From assembly GCA_937973555.1 (NCBI GenBank), contig CALJKL010000029.1, forward strand, positions 28,854 through 92,853: a stretch of DNA of 64,000 nt. The letters run 5' to 3'. The position numbers and the translations under genes were made by a program. The notes under the pieces were generated by a model. The model did no database searches, was not told the origin of the DNA, and was given only the letters and a program-made list of their open reading frames with translations. Positions 15,417 through 24,031 of the stretch are shown piece by piece (position 1 is the first letter of the stretch; the number at the start of each line of letters is the position of its first letter). The DNA is from an uncultured Flavobacteriales bacterium. Lineage in GTDB: Bacteria; Bacteroidota; Bacteroidia; Flavobacteriales; Weeksellaceae.

Positions 15417-16809
15417 CAAACAAAAAACTTTAGGTAAAGAGATTTCCCTTTCTGGGATTGGATTGCATACAGGCAAGCAGGTGAACTTAACGATGAAGCC
15501 TGCAAAAGAAAATACGGGTTTCGTTTTCGTGAGAACAGACCTTGAAGGAAACCCTCAGGTAGAAGCAGATGTAAACTATGTTACTACTACTGAACGAGGA
15601 ACTACTCTTGAAAAATTAGGGGTTAAAATCCATACTTGCGAGCATCTTTTAGCTGCTTTGGTAGGGATGGATGTAGACAATGCTATTTTAGAAATGGACA
15701 GTGCAGAACCGCCAATTTTAGATGGTTCTTCTAAATTCTTTGTAGAAGCTATAGATGAAGCGGGTGTTATAGAACAAGAATTGAATAGAGAATATTTAGT
15801 GATTAAGGAAGTGATGAACTATGTAGATCCTGCTACAGGTTCAGAAATTACCATCATCCCTTCAGAAAACTACGAAATAACGACCATGGTAGATTTTGGG
15901 ACTAAAATTTTAGGTACTCAAAATGCTTCTCTTAAAAATATTGCAGATTTTAAAGAAGAGATTTCTTCGGCAAGAACTTTCAGTTTTTTACATGAATTAG
16001 AAATGCTTCTAGACAGCGGTTTGATAAAAGGTGGTGATATTTCTAATGCTATTGTATATGTAGACAAGGAATTGACTCCGGAAACTGCAGAAAAATTGAA
16101 AAAAGCTTTCGGCAGAGAAGAAGTTTCTATGAGACCAAATGGTATCTTGGATAATCTTACACTTAATTATCCTAACGAAGCTGCCCGTCACAAATTGTTG
16201 GATGTGATTGGTGATTTGGCTTTGACGGGGGTTAAAATAAAAGGAAAAGTAATTGCTACCAAACCGGGGCATTATGTAAATACACAGTTTGCTAAAAAAC
16301 TGAACAGACAGTGGAAATTGCAGAAAAAGAAAAACGTTCCAGATTTTGATTTAACAAAAGAACCAGTTTATGATATCAACGGTATTATGCGTCTGTTGCC
16401 GCATAGACCACCTTTTTTGTTGATTGATAAGATTTTGGAGCTTTCAGAATCTCATGTAGTAGGTCTTAAAAATGTTTCTATGAACGAACCTTTCTTTGTA
16501 GGACATTTTCCTAAAGAACCTGTAATGCCAGGGGTTCTTCAGATTGAAGCCATGGCACAGACTGGCGGGATTTTGGTTTTGGCAAACGTTCCGGACCCTG
16601 AAAACTATTCCACTTATTTTGTGAAAATTAACGATGTGAAATTCAAGAAAAAAGTAATTCCTGGAGACACACTTATCTTTAAAATAGAATTGATAGAACC
16701 TATCAGAAGGGGCATTGTTCATATGCAGGGCTATGGCTACGTAGGAGACAGCGTAGTGGTAGAAGCAGAATTGATGGCTCAGGTTGCTAAAACTAAAACA
16801 GACGCATGA
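15409..16809 (+). CDS. lpxC-fabZ: bifunctional UDP-3-O-acyl-GlcNAc deacetylase / 3-hydroxyacyl-ACP dehydratase
   Basis: A 466-residue natural fusion typical of Bacteroidota. Residues 1 to about 310 are LpxC, the committed Zn-dependent deacetylase of lipid A synthesis: GIGLHTGKQVNLTMKPA, HTCEHLLAALVGMDVDNA (zinc His), SSARTFSFLHE, and NEAARHKLLDVIGDL (zinc His and Asp). Residues about 325-466 are FabZ, the hot-dog-fold dehydratase of fatty-acid synthesis: IMRLLPHRPPFLLIDKI (catalytic His), GHFPKEPVMPGVLQIEAMAQ (catalytic Glu). It overlaps lpxD by 8 nt and lpxA by 4 nt (ATGA), so coupled translation is expected. Confidence 0.97.
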   Translation: MSDKQKTLGKEISLSGIGLHTGKQVNLTMKPAKENTGFVFVRTDLEGNPQVEADVNYVTTTERGTTLEKLGVKIHTCEHLLAALVGMDVDNAILEMDSAEPPILDGSSKFFVEAIDEAGVIEQELNREYLVIKEVMNYVDPATGSEITIIPSENYEITTMVDFGTKILGTQNASLKNIADFKEEISSARTFSFLHELEMLLDSGLIKGGDISNAIVYVDKELTPETAEKLKKAFGREEVSMRPNGILDNLTLNYPNEAARHKLLDVIGDLALTGVKIKGKVIATKPGHYVNTQFAKKLNRQWKLQKKKNVPDFDLTKEPVYDINGIMRLLPHRPPFLLIDKILELSESHVVGLKNVSMNEPFFVGHFPKEPVMPGVLQIEAMAQTGGILVLANVPDPENYSTYFVKINDVKFKKKVIPGDTLIFKIELIEPIRRGIVHMQGYGYVGDSVVVEAELMAQVAKTKTDA

Positions 16810-17594
16810 TTCATCAGTTAGCCGCAGTAGACAGACGTGCCAAAATAGGCAAAGATGTTACGATAGAACCATTTACCACCATTGCTGCAGATGTAGAAAT
16901 AGGGGAAGGAACCTGGATAGGTCCTAATGTTACCATAATGGATGGTGCCAGAATTGGCAAAAATTGTAGAATTTTTCCGGGAACCGTTATTTCGGCTATT
17001 CCTCAGGATTTGAAATTCGATGGCGAAGATACGCTTACCATTGTTGGAGACAGAACCACCATTAGAGAATGTGTAACCATCAACAGAGGAACTAAAGCCC
17101 TAGGCTATACTAAAGTAGGTAACGACTGCCTTATTATGGCGACTTCTCACATTGCACACGACTGTGTATTGGGAAATAACGTAATCATTGTAAACGGATG
17201 TGGTATTGCCGGTCACGTAGAAATTGGAGATTTCACGGTCATGGGAGGTCTTTCTGCAGTGCATCAGTTTGGGAAAATTGGCAAGCATGTCATGATTTCA
17301 GGTGGTACTTTGGTAAGAAAAGATATTCCTCCTTATGTAAAAGTAGCAAGGGAGCCTATGTCTTATGCCGGTATTAATTCTGTAGGATTGAGAAGAAGAG
17401 GCTTCAGCAATGAAAAAATTTTCGAAATTCAGAAAATATACAGATCTCTCTTCCAGATGAAAATGAATATTTCTCAAGCAACTGCATTCATTGAAAAAGA
17501 CATGCCGCCAACTGAAGAAAGAGATGAGATTTTAGAATTTATCAAAAATTCACCAAGAGGTATCGTAAAAGGATACGGCTCTGGGAAAGAATAA
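16806..17594 (+). CDS. lpxA: acyl-ACP-UDP-N-acetylglucosamine O-acyltransferase
   Basis: First step of lipid A synthesis. The 262 residues match the family. Seen: hexapeptide beta-helix from residue 3 onward (QLAAVDRRAKIGKDVTIEPF), the UDP-GlcNAc contact region GTVISAIPQDLKFDGE, RTTIRECVTINRGT, the catalytic His in IMATSHIAHDCVLGNN, and a helical C-terminal domain (GLRRRGFSNEKIFEIQKIYRSLF). Its start overlaps the lpxC-fabZ stop by 4 nt. efp follows after 37 nt. Confidence 0.96.
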   Translation: MIHQLAAVDRRAKIGKDVTIEPFTTIAADVEIGEGTWIGPNVTIMDGARIGKNCRIFPGTVISAIPQDLKFDGEDTLTIVGDRTTIRECVTINRGTKALGYTKVGNDCLIMATSHIAHDCVLGNNVIIVNGCGIAGHVEIGDFTVMGGLSAVHQFGKIGKHVMISGGTLVRKDIPPYVKVAREPMSYAGINSVGLRRRGFSNEKIFEIQKIYRSLFQMKMNISQATAFIEKDMPPTEERDEILEFIKNSPRGIVKGYGSGKE

Positions 17595-17631
17595 AAAATA
17601 AAAATAAGACTTAAAACATAATTACATTTTA

Positions 17632-18195
17632 ATGGCAACAAGTAACGATATTAAAAAAGGACTTTGTATAGAATACAGTAACGATATTTACAAGGTAATA
17701 GAATTCTTACACGTAAAACCAGGAAAAGGACCTGCTTTCGTAAGAACAAAACTAAAATCTGTAACCAATGGTAAAGTAGTAGACAATACTTTTTCTGCCG
17801 GTCACAAGATTGATGAGGTAAAAGTAATTACTCGTAAATTTCAATATTTATATGATGATGAGAATGGTTTCCATTTCATGAACAATGAAGATTTTACTCA
17901 GATGTATCTTAACAAAGAGATGATTGAGAATGCACAGTTTATGAAGGCTGGGGAAGAAGTTACCATCATTATGAAAGAAGCAGATGAAACGCCTCTTTCT
18001 GCGGAGATTCCTCCAACGGTATATTTGGAAGTAGTAGAAGCAGACCCAGGTGTTAAAGGAAATACCGCTACCAATGCATTGAAAAACTGCATTGTAGAAA
18101 CAGGGGCAAGAGTTTTGGTTCCACTTTTCATTGAAGCAGGAGACAAAATTAAAGTCAACACAGAAGACGGTTCTTATTTAGAGAGAGTAAAATAA
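17632..18195 (+). CDS. efp: translation elongation factor P
   Basis: Relieves ribosome stalling at consecutive prolines. The 187 residues contain the KOW-like N-terminal domain and two OB folds. The loop that reaches the peptidyl-transferase centre reads HVKPGKGPAFVRTK, with the modifiable Lys at position 32. No lysyl-modification enzyme (EpmA/B) is visible in the window. Its place inside the lipid A block is usual in flavobacteria. A terminator follows. Confidence 0.96.
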   Translation: MATSNDIKKGLCIEYSNDIYKVIEFLHVKPGKGPAFVRTKLKSVTNGKVVDNTFSAGHKIDEVKVITRKFQYLYDDENGFHFMNNEDFTQMYLNKEMIENAQFMKAGEEVTIIMKEADETPLSAEIPPTVYLEVVEADPGVKGNTATNALKNCIVETGARVLVPLFIEAGDKIKVNTEDGSYLERVK

Positions 18196-18206
18196 AATCT
18201 TAATAG

Positions 18207-18238
18207 CGGGTTATAAGTCTCTTATAACTCGTTTTTAT
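18207..18238 (+). terminator. terminator after efp
   Basis: An 11-bp stem (CGGGTTATAAG / CTTATAACTCG, one G-T pair) with a TCT loop is followed by GTTTTTATTT. It lies 11 nt after the efp stop. Confidence 0.8.
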
Positions 18239-18248
18239 TTATAATTTT

Positions 18249-19151
18249 ATGAGATTTAAAACGCCACAAAATTTAAAAACGATTGCCGAATTAATTGGCG
18301 CTAAATTTATTGGAGATGAGAATTTTCAAGTTCTAGGAACCAATGAAATTCACCGTGTTAAAGCTGGTGAAATTGTATTTGTTAACCATCCTAAATATTA
18401 TGATAAAGCGCTCAATTCTGAGGCTACCATTATTTTGATAGATAAGGAAGTTGCTTGTCCCGAAGGAAAAGTGCTTTTGGTTTCGGAGGATCCCTTTAGG
18501 GATTTTAATAAAATCAATGAGCATTATCAAGGCATTCAGACTTTTGAAACGAGTGGTAAAAATTTTGAAATTGGAGAAAACTGCAAAATTCATCCATCCG
18601 TTATTATTGGAAATGATGTTAAGATTGGAGATAATTGCCTTATTTTTCCGAACGTAGTTATTGGTGACCGTACAGAAATCGGAAATAACTGTATCATCCA
18701 AGCAGGAACTGTATTAGGCGGTGATGCTTTCTATTACAACAAAAATTCAGAAGGCTTTCGCAAAATGCTTTCGGTGGGGAATGTAATTTTAGAAGATCAG
18801 GTAGAAATAGGAGCCAATTGTTGTATTGATAGAGGTGTTACAGATTCTACGATCATCAAAAAAGGCTCCAAGCTGGATAATCTTATTCAGGTAGGTCATG
18901 ATACCGTTCTTGGTGAAAGGACTTTAGTAGCTTCTGGCTCTATGATTGCAGGATGTTGTATCATAGAAGAAGATGTACAAATATGGGGGCAGGTAGGTAT
19001 AGCATCTGGTAAAAGGGTAGGTAAAGGAGCTGTTCTTTTGGGTAAAACCGGTGTGAATAAAGATTTAGAAGGAGGTAAAACCTATTTTGGCAGTTTGGCT
19101 GAAGAATTTAGAGATTATCTAAAAAAAGAGGTGAAATTAAAGAATTTATAG
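18249..19151 (+). CDS. LpxD-like N-acyltransferase paralogue
   Basis: A 300-residue left-handed beta-helix protein close to LpxD but shorter. Seen: N-terminal TIAELIGAKFIGDENFQVLGTNEIHRV and IVFVNHPKYYDKAL (the uridine-binding-like domain), hexapeptide repeats (IHPSVIIGNDVKIGDNCLIF), a GGDAFYYNKN segment replacing the GSDGFGF of true LpxD, and the catalytic-type His in LIQVGHDTVLG. Flavobacteria usually carry such a second copy beside efp and sucD; which acyl acceptor it uses is not known. It is preceded by the efp terminator only 11 nt upstream, so it may depend on read-through. Confidence 0.85.
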   Translation: MRFKTPQNLKTIAELIGAKFIGDENFQVLGTNEIHRVKAGEIVFVNHPKYYDKALNSEATIILIDKEVACPEGKVLLVSEDPFRDFNKINEHYQGIQTFETSGKNFEIGENCKIHPSVIIGNDVKIGDNCLIFPNVVIGDRTEIGNNCIIQAGTVLGGDAFYYNKNSEGFRKMLSVGNVILEDQVEIGANCCIDRGVTDSTIIKKGSKLDNLIQVGHDTVLGERTLVASGSMIAGCCIIEEDVQIWGQVGIASGKRVGKGAVLLGKTGVNKDLEGGKTYFGSLAEEFRDYLKKEVKLKNL

Positions 19152-19162
19152 TCTTTTCCATT

Positions 19163-19192
19163 TTGTGAAAAGTTTAAAAAATAGTATTTTTG
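19163..19192 (+). promoter_or_regulatory. promoter of sucD
   Basis: TTG (19163-19165), 19-nt spacer, TATTTTTG (19185-19192): a full Bacteroidota consensus. Transcription would begin near 19198, about 60 nt before the start codon. Confidence 0.75.
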
Positions 19193-19259
19193 TAAAGTTT
19201 TAACATAAAAATAACTGCTGAAAGCATAAAGCCGACAGTAAAAAGCAAATCATAATATC

Positions 19260-20132
19260 ATGTCAGTATTAGTAAACAAAGATTCAAAAGTAATCGTTCA
19301 AGGATTTACTGGAAACGAAGGAACATTCCACGCAAGTCAAATGATTGAATATGGCACCAACGTAGTAGGTGGGGTAACTCCAGGAAAAGGAGGTACAGAA
19401 CATCTAGGGAAGCCAGTATTCAATACAGTTGCTGATGCGGTACAAAAAGCGGGAGCTAATGTGAGTATTATCTTCGTACCACCTGCATTTGCTGCAGATG
19501 CCGTAATGGAAGCTGCGGAAGCAGGGATAAAAGTAATTGTTTGTATTACTGAAGGAATTCCTGTAGCTGATATGGTAAAAGTAAAAGAATACATCAAAGA
19601 TAGAGACTGTAGATTGATTGGTCCTAACTGTCCTGGTATCATCACTTCTGATGAAGCTAAAATTGGGATTATGCCTGGTTTCGTTTTCAAAAAAGGAAGA
19701 GTAGGTATTGTTTCTAAATCTGGAACCCTTACTTATGAAGCAGCAGATCAGGTTGTAAGAGCTGGTTTCGGTGTTTCTACAGCTATTGGTATTGGTGGGG
19801 ACCCAATTATTGGTACTACTACTAAAGAAGCTTTGGAGCTTTTCATTAACGATCCAGAAACTGACGCTGTAGTAATGATTGGTGAGATTGGAGGTTCTCT
19901 AGAAGCTGAAGCTGCAAGATGGTATGCTGCCAGTGGTTCTAAAAAACCTGTAGTAGGTTTCATCGCGGGGCAAACTGCACCTAAAGGTAGAACTATGGGA
20001 CATGCTGGTGCTATTGTAGGTGGAGCTGATGATACTGCACAAGCTAAAATGAAAATTATGGCAGAATGTGGAATCAATGTGGTAGATTCGCCAGCTGATA
20101 TAGGAAAAACTGTTGCTAAAGTATTAGGATAA
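19260..20132 (+). CDS. sucD: succinyl-CoA ligase (ADP/GDP-forming) alpha subunit
   Basis: Makes succinate and nucleoside triphosphate from succinyl-CoA in the citric acid cycle, as the alpha half of an alpha-beta enzyme. The 290 residues match the family. Seen: CoA-binding domain KVIVQGFTGNEGTFHA, IGPNCPGIITSDEAKIG, KKGRVGIVSKSGTLTYEA, and the phosphohistidine loop GRTMGHAGAIVGG. The beta subunit gene sucC is not adjacent, which is common in Flavobacteriia. It has its own promoter and terminator. Confidence 0.97.
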   Translation: MSVLVNKDSKVIVQGFTGNEGTFHASQMIEYGTNVVGGVTPGKGGTEHLGKPVFNTVADAVQKAGANVSIIFVPPAFAADAVMEAAEAGIKVIVCITEGIPVADMVKVKEYIKDRDCRLIGPNCPGIITSDEAKIGIMPGFVFKKGRVGIVSKSGTLTYEAADQVVRAGFGVSTAIGIGGDPIIGTTTKEALELFINDPETDAVVMIGEIGGSLEAEAARWYAASGSKKPVVGFIAGQTAPKGRTMGHAGAIVGGADDTAQAKMKIMAECGINVVDSPADIGKTVAKVLG

Positions 20133-20160
20133 AATTCTTATATTTGAAAATAAATTTTTT

Positions 20161-20199
20161 AAAACTTCATAATAATTTTTTTATTATGAAGTTTTAATT
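20161..20199 (+). terminator. terminator of sucD
   Basis: A 15-bp perfect stem (AAAACTTCATAATAA / TTATTATGAAGTTTT) with a TTTTT loop, followed by AATTTT. It lies 28 nt after the sucD stop. Confidence 0.8.
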
Positions 20200-20214
20200 T
20201 TAAACACAAAACAG

Positions 20215-20853
20215 ATGAAAATTTTTTTAAACTCTCCAAAAGTGTTACTATGTTCGTTAATGCTTTTTTCTTCAATGGCTTACTCGCAAGTTGATTTTTC
20301 TTCTACAAGATTTGGTTTAATTGCAGGGCCTACCTATTCTAGAGTTCAGAATGCACATAATCCCTCATCAGGAAGGACTAGTTTTTATGGAGGCGCATTT
20401 GCCTTAATCCCAATAGGAGGAGACGATATGTTCTATTTTCAGCCTCAGGTAGAATATTTGAGTGCTGGCGAAAAAGGACAGGGAAATACAGTATATGCCA
20501 GTAACTATCTGAGTATTCCTGTATATTTTAAAGCCTATTTTTCTGAGGCAGAATCAGAATTTTTTGGTCAGTTTGGTCCAAGATTCGGGTTTTTAATTGA
20601 TCAGAAAATAACAGATCCTTCTAAAACAATTTATTTAGCCAATCAATATGGTAAAGCCGCCGGATTTGATTTTGCTCTTTCTGCCGGACTGGGATTCAGC
20701 TACAAAAGAAAATGGGAGATTACGGGTAGATTTGATTTTGGAATGTCCAATAATTTACCGGACTTAATGAATAAAGAATCCCAAGATCCTTCTTCTGCAC
20801 TAAAGAAAAGACAGCATGTGCTGAGTGCCGGCATCTCTTATATTTTTGATTAA
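20215..20853 (+). CDS. outer-membrane beta-barrel protein (OMP_b-brl_2/PorT-like)
   Basis: A 212-residue protein with a signal peptide (LCSLMLFSSMAYSQ, cleavage about residue 24) and amphipathic strands: RFGLIAGPTYSRV, GGAFALIPI, FYFQPQVEYLSAGEKG, SIPVYFKAYF, FFGQFGPRFGFLID, FALSAGLGFSYKRKWEITGRFDFGMS, and a terminal strand ending in LSAGISYIFD with an aromatic residue near the end. This is the small barrel family that includes PorT; I see no specific mark that makes it PorT itself. No promoter was resolved; it begins 16 nt after the sucD terminator. Confidence 0.8.
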   Translation: MKIFLNSPKVLLCSLMLFSSMAYSQVDFSSTRFGLIAGPTYSRVQNAHNPSSGRTSFYGGAFALIPIGGDDMFYFQPQVEYLSAGEKGQGNTVYASNYLSIPVYFKAYFSEAESEFFGQFGPRFGFLIDQKITDPSKTIYLANQYGKAAGFDFALSAGLGFSYKRKWEITGRFDFGMSNNLPDLMNKESQDPSSALKKRQHVLSAGISYIFD

Positions 20854-20872
20854 TACTATTTATAACCATAAC

Positions 20873-20906
20873 AAACCCGCCCAAGATAATCTTGGGCAGG
20901 TTTTGT
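20873..20906. terminator. bidirectional terminator between convergent genes
   Basis: GCCCAAG / CTTGGGC with further A-T and C-G pairs outside one mismatch, flanked by AAA on the left and TTTTG on the right. It lies between the barrel gene (stop 20853) and the nitroreductase gene (stop 20906). Confidence 0.75.
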
Positions 20907-21634
20907 TATATTTTATGATACACCTCTTCAAAAGGCACTCTGCATCGTTCTCCCCAGATGCCTTCGTTTCCTTTTCTGATGCCGCAAGAAATCACCATGT
21001 TTATTTCGGCACTGTAAGGCAGATTTAGCGCTTTCTTAATTCTTTTGCTGTCAAACCCTTCTAATGGGCAGGTATCATATCCTTCGTTGGCCATTGCAAT
21101 CATAAAGGTTTGAGCCGCTAAGGCACAAGATTTATGTACCACTACACGCATATCATTTTCTGATACTTGGCGCACAATAGGGCGGAACAAGCCCACTGTT
21201 CTGGTAATTAAAAGTCTTACGGCTCCAACGATACCAAAAAAGCGCGTGTACAGAAAAGGCATTATTTTTCCGTAATACATTTTACGGTCGTTAATTCTTT
21301 TTTCTTGTCGGTCTTCAGGGCTGTATTTCTTGATGTTTTCCTTTTCAAAATCAAGGACAAATTGAGCTCTCTTTTTATGCAAATCTTGTCTTGTGACAAA
21401 AACCACTAATTGCGATGCGGTAGATGTAGCAGATTGATTAAGGCAGGCTTCAGAAATTTCCGCCATCAAAGTATCTTGGGTAATGTGGTAAAATTCCCAC
21501 AACTGCATATTAGAGCTATTGGGCGCCAAAGTGGCCAATTCTAGGCAATGTTTTACTTTTTCGGTGTCTATGGCTTGTTCTTTATCATAGACTCTTACAG
21601 ACCTACGAAAATGCAATACTTGTTTTAAATCCAT
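20906..21634 (-). CDS. nitroreductase-family flavoprotein
   Basis: A 242-residue FMN-dependent oxidoreductase of the nitroreductase fold. Seen: LHFRRSVRVYDKEQAID (N-terminal FMN-phosphate contact RRSVR), CLELATLAPNSSNMQLWEFYHI, and near the end ALAAQTFMIAMANEGYDTCPLEGFD and MVISCGIRKGNEGIWGER. A middle insertion (residues about 95-150, with a hydrophobic piece RFFGIVGAVRLLI) is longer than in simple members. The substrate is unknown. It begins 17 nt after the stop of the ABC permease, so it is probably the third gene of that operon. Confidence 0.87.
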   Translation of the reverse strand: MDLKQVLHFRRSVRVYDKEQAIDTEKVKHCLELATLAPNSSNMQLWEFYHITQDTLMAEISEACLNQSATSTASQLVVFVTRQDLHKKRAQFVLDFEKENIKKYSPEDRQEKRINDRKMYYGKIMPFLYTRFFGIVGAVRLLITRTVGLFRPIVRQVSENDMRVVVHKSCALAAQTFMIAMANEGYDTCPLEGFDSKRIKKALNLPYSAEINMVISCGIRKGNEGIWGERCRVPFEEVYHKI

Positions 21635-21651
21635 TTATAATTGGTTATTCA

Positions 21652-22971
21652 TTAACTTGTTCTAATCCATTTCCAAAGTTCTTTGAAGGTCGCTTTATTT
21701 CCGTACATTAAGATACCTACACGGTAAATTTTGGAGGCTACAAAAACCATGGTCAAAGTAGAAAGAACCAAAAGCGTAATGGAAAGAACAATTTGCCAAA
21801 TAGGCACTCCAAAAGGGATTCTTGCAATCATCGCAACAGGAGAGGTGAGGGGAATGATGGACAACCAAAAAGCCATAGGCCCTTCGGGATTGTTAATCAG
21901 TCCAAAACTTCCATACATACCCAGCATTAAAGGCAAAATTCCAAATATGGTAAATTGTTGTGTCTCTGTTTCGTTGTCTACGGCAGAGCCAATGGCTGCA
22001 TACATAGAGCTGTAGAAGATATAACCCAATAAGAAGAATACTATAAAAACAAAAATAATCAGCCCGAAATTCAAATCCAAAAGAGAATGAGAAACTTCTG
22101 CAAAAACCCCTTTGATATTCATTTTTTCTAAAGGAATTTCCTGATTATTTGCAATATTGGCAGGGACATTAGACGCAAAACTTCTGTTAAAGAATAGTGC
22201 GCCAACAATGGTCATCGTAATCCAAATAGCAAATTGTGTAAGAGCTACCAAGGTAACACCAATAATTTTACCCATCATCAGTTCAAAAGGCTTTACCGAT
22301 GAAATGATGATTTCTACCACACGGTTATTTTTTTCTTCTAGAACGCTTCGCATTACTCTTACCCCATAAATAATGATAAACATGAAGGTAACATACATCA
22401 ATGCCATGCTTAATCCGGATTTTACTCCAAAAGCCAAAGTATTGTCTTGCTTGTTATTATCTACCACGTTTTTGGTATTGATTTCAAAACCTTTGTCTAA
22501 GTCTTTTAGTTGAATTTCTGTAAGACCAAGGTTTTTTATTTTTTCTTTTTTGATGACATCAGACATTGCCGAAGCAATTTTTTGTTTTACATCAAAACCT
22601 ACATTTTTATTGACAAAAAGTTGAGTTTGAGATTGTAATGCTTCATAGTTTTTGTTTTCCATTTTTGGGATTACCAGCACGCCGTCTACATTATCTACCA
22701 TTTCCGGAAGGGAAGAGATAAGGGCTTTTTCAGCGGTATCAGGAACGTAAATTAGTTTTACGTCTTTAGGTGCTTTCAGTTGTTTTTGGAAAATTTCACT
22801 TTTATCGATAACATTGAAGGTGTATTCTGTTTCATTGGCTTTCAGCATAAAAGCAATAAGAGAACCGAATCCTATCAATAGTATAGGTGCTAAAAGGGTA
22901 AGAATGATAAAAGATTTTTTCTTTACCTGTGTTAAGAATTCTCTTTTGGTAATGATATAGATGTTTTTCAT
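21652..22971 (-). CDS. ABC-2 type transporter permease (NatB-like)
   Basis: A 439-residue membrane protein with one N-terminal helix (SFIILTLLAPILLIGFGSLIAFML), a large extracytoplasmic domain (about residues 45-180), and five or more C-terminal helices beginning GLSMALMYVTFMFIIIYGVRVMRSVLEEKNNRVVEIIISSVKPFELMMGKIIG; the EEKNNRVVEIIISS stretch is a hallmark of the NatB/YhaP permease family. It pairs with the ATPase gene 22 nt upstream. The family exports Na+ or unknown compounds; the substrate is not readable. Confidence 0.88.
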   Translation of the reverse strand: MKNIYIITKREFLTQVKKKSFIILTLLAPILLIGFGSLIAFMLKANETEYTFNVIDKSEIFQKQLKAPKDVKLIYVPDTAEKALISSLPEMVDNVDGVLVIPKMENKNYEALQSQTQLFVNKNVGFDVKQKIASAMSDVIKKEKIKNLGLTEIQLKDLDKGFEINTKNVVDNNKQDNTLAFGVKSGLSMALMYVTFMFIIIYGVRVMRSVLEEKNNRVVEIIISSVKPFELMMGKIIGVTLVALTQFAIWITMTIVGALFFNRSFASNVPANIANNQEIPLEKMNIKGVFAEVSHSLLDLNFGLIIFVFIVFFLLGYIFYSSMYAAIGSAVDNETETQQFTIFGILPLMLGMYGSFGLINNPEGPMAFWLSIIPLTSPVAMIARIPFGVPIWQIVLSITLLVLSTLTMVFVASKIYRVGILMYGNKATFKELWKWIRTS

Positions 22972-22993
22972 TTTCTGGTCTAATTAAGATCGA

Positions 22994-23911
22994 TTAATTT
23001 TCGTTTTGTGAAGTCACTGCAGTGATGAATACTTCATTCATACCGGGGATTTTTTCATCAAAACTACTTATTTTCCCAGCTTTCATGAGGTCGTTCAGTA
23101 AAAGGTTTTGGTCTTTGTCATTTTTTAAATCAAAAGAAACCAATCCGTTTTTTTCTGTAATGCCATTGAAGGCATATTGATTTTTTAAAGCTTCAAAATT
23201 TTCAGCATGAATATCCGAAAGGACAATGCTGTATAAGTTTTGTTTGAATTTTTCTCTTACTTCAAAAACTTTTCCGTCCAGAATTTTTTTAGAATTGTTG
23301 ATAAGCGCTACGCTGTCACACATTTCTTCTACGCTTTCCATACGGTGGGTAGAAAGTATAATGGTAGTGCCTTGTTCCTTCAATTTTAGGATTTGATCTT
23401 TTACCAAATTGGCATTTACAGGATCGAAACCTGAAAATGGCTCATCCAAAATCAAGAGTTTCGGCTGATGCAAGACGGTTACCACAAATTGAATCTTCTG
23501 CGCCATCCCTTTAGACAGTTCAGAAAGTTTCTTATTCCACCAATGGTCTATTTCCAATTGGTCGAACCAATATTTAGCCTGCTGAAGAGCATCGTTTTTC
23601 TTCATGCCTTTCAGCTCCCCAAAATACAAGATTTGGTCTCCCACCGTCATGTTTTTGTACAGACCTCTTTCTTCGGGCATATAACCGATGTCTTTGATGT
23701 GGTAGGGATTGAGTTTTTCACCATTGATCAAAACTTCACCCGAATCTGCCTGCGTAATTTGATTGATGATACGGATAAATGTTGTTTTTCCAGCACCGTT
23801 TGGACCAAGAAGTCCATAAATGGATGCTTTTGGAACCTCTATACTGAAATTTTGTAGGGCCAGTTTTTTTCCGGCGTTATAAGTTTTGGTAACGTTTTTT
23901 GCCTGTAGCAT
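22994..23911 (-). CDS. ABC transporter ATP-binding protein (NatA-like)
   Basis: A 305-residue cytoplasmic ATPase. Seen: Walker A GLLGPNGAGKTTFIRI (residues 33-48), Q-loop GYMPEERGLYKNMTV, signature LSKGMAQKIQF, Walker B KLLILDEPFSGFDPVN, and switch His in ILSTHRM. The C-terminal domain (about residues 215-300) matches the DUF4162-type extension found in NatA-like exporters. It is the first gene of a three-gene minus-strand unit with the permease and the nitroreductase. Confidence 0.92.
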   Translation of the reverse strand: MLQAKNVTKTYNAGKKLALQNFSIEVPKASIYGLLGPNGAGKTTFIRIINQITQADSGEVLINGEKLNPYHIKDIGYMPEERGLYKNMTVGDQILYFGELKGMKKNDALQQAKYWFDQLEIDHWWNKKLSELSKGMAQKIQFVVTVLHQPKLLILDEPFSGFDPVNANLVKDQILKLKEQGTTIILSTHRMESVEEMCDSVALINNSKKILDGKVFEVREKFKQNLYSIVLSDIHAENFEALKNQYAFNGITEKNGLVSFDLKNDKDQNLLLNDLMKAGKISSFDEKIPGMNEVFITAVTSQNEN

Positions 23912-23983
23912 TGTTTTATTTTATTCTAATGAATGAGTAGCGAATTTACGTAAATGTTACTGAAAATTTTGATTAATTTATAC

Positions 23984-24013
23984 AAAAAAAACCATCCGAA
24001 AAGAATGGTTTTA
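23984..24013 (-). terminator. terminator of dnaJ
   Basis: Minus strand AAAACCAT / ATGGTTTT stem with a 10-nt loop, followed by TTTT. It lies 19 nt after the dnaJ stop. Confidence 0.75.
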
Positions 24014-24031
24014 CGATATTGAAATTCAATT

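Noticed and set aside
19337..20077. Two minus-strand frames opposite sucD
   Set aside because: They mirror the regular codon pattern of sucD and have an unnatural Ala/Pro/Thr/Ile composition.
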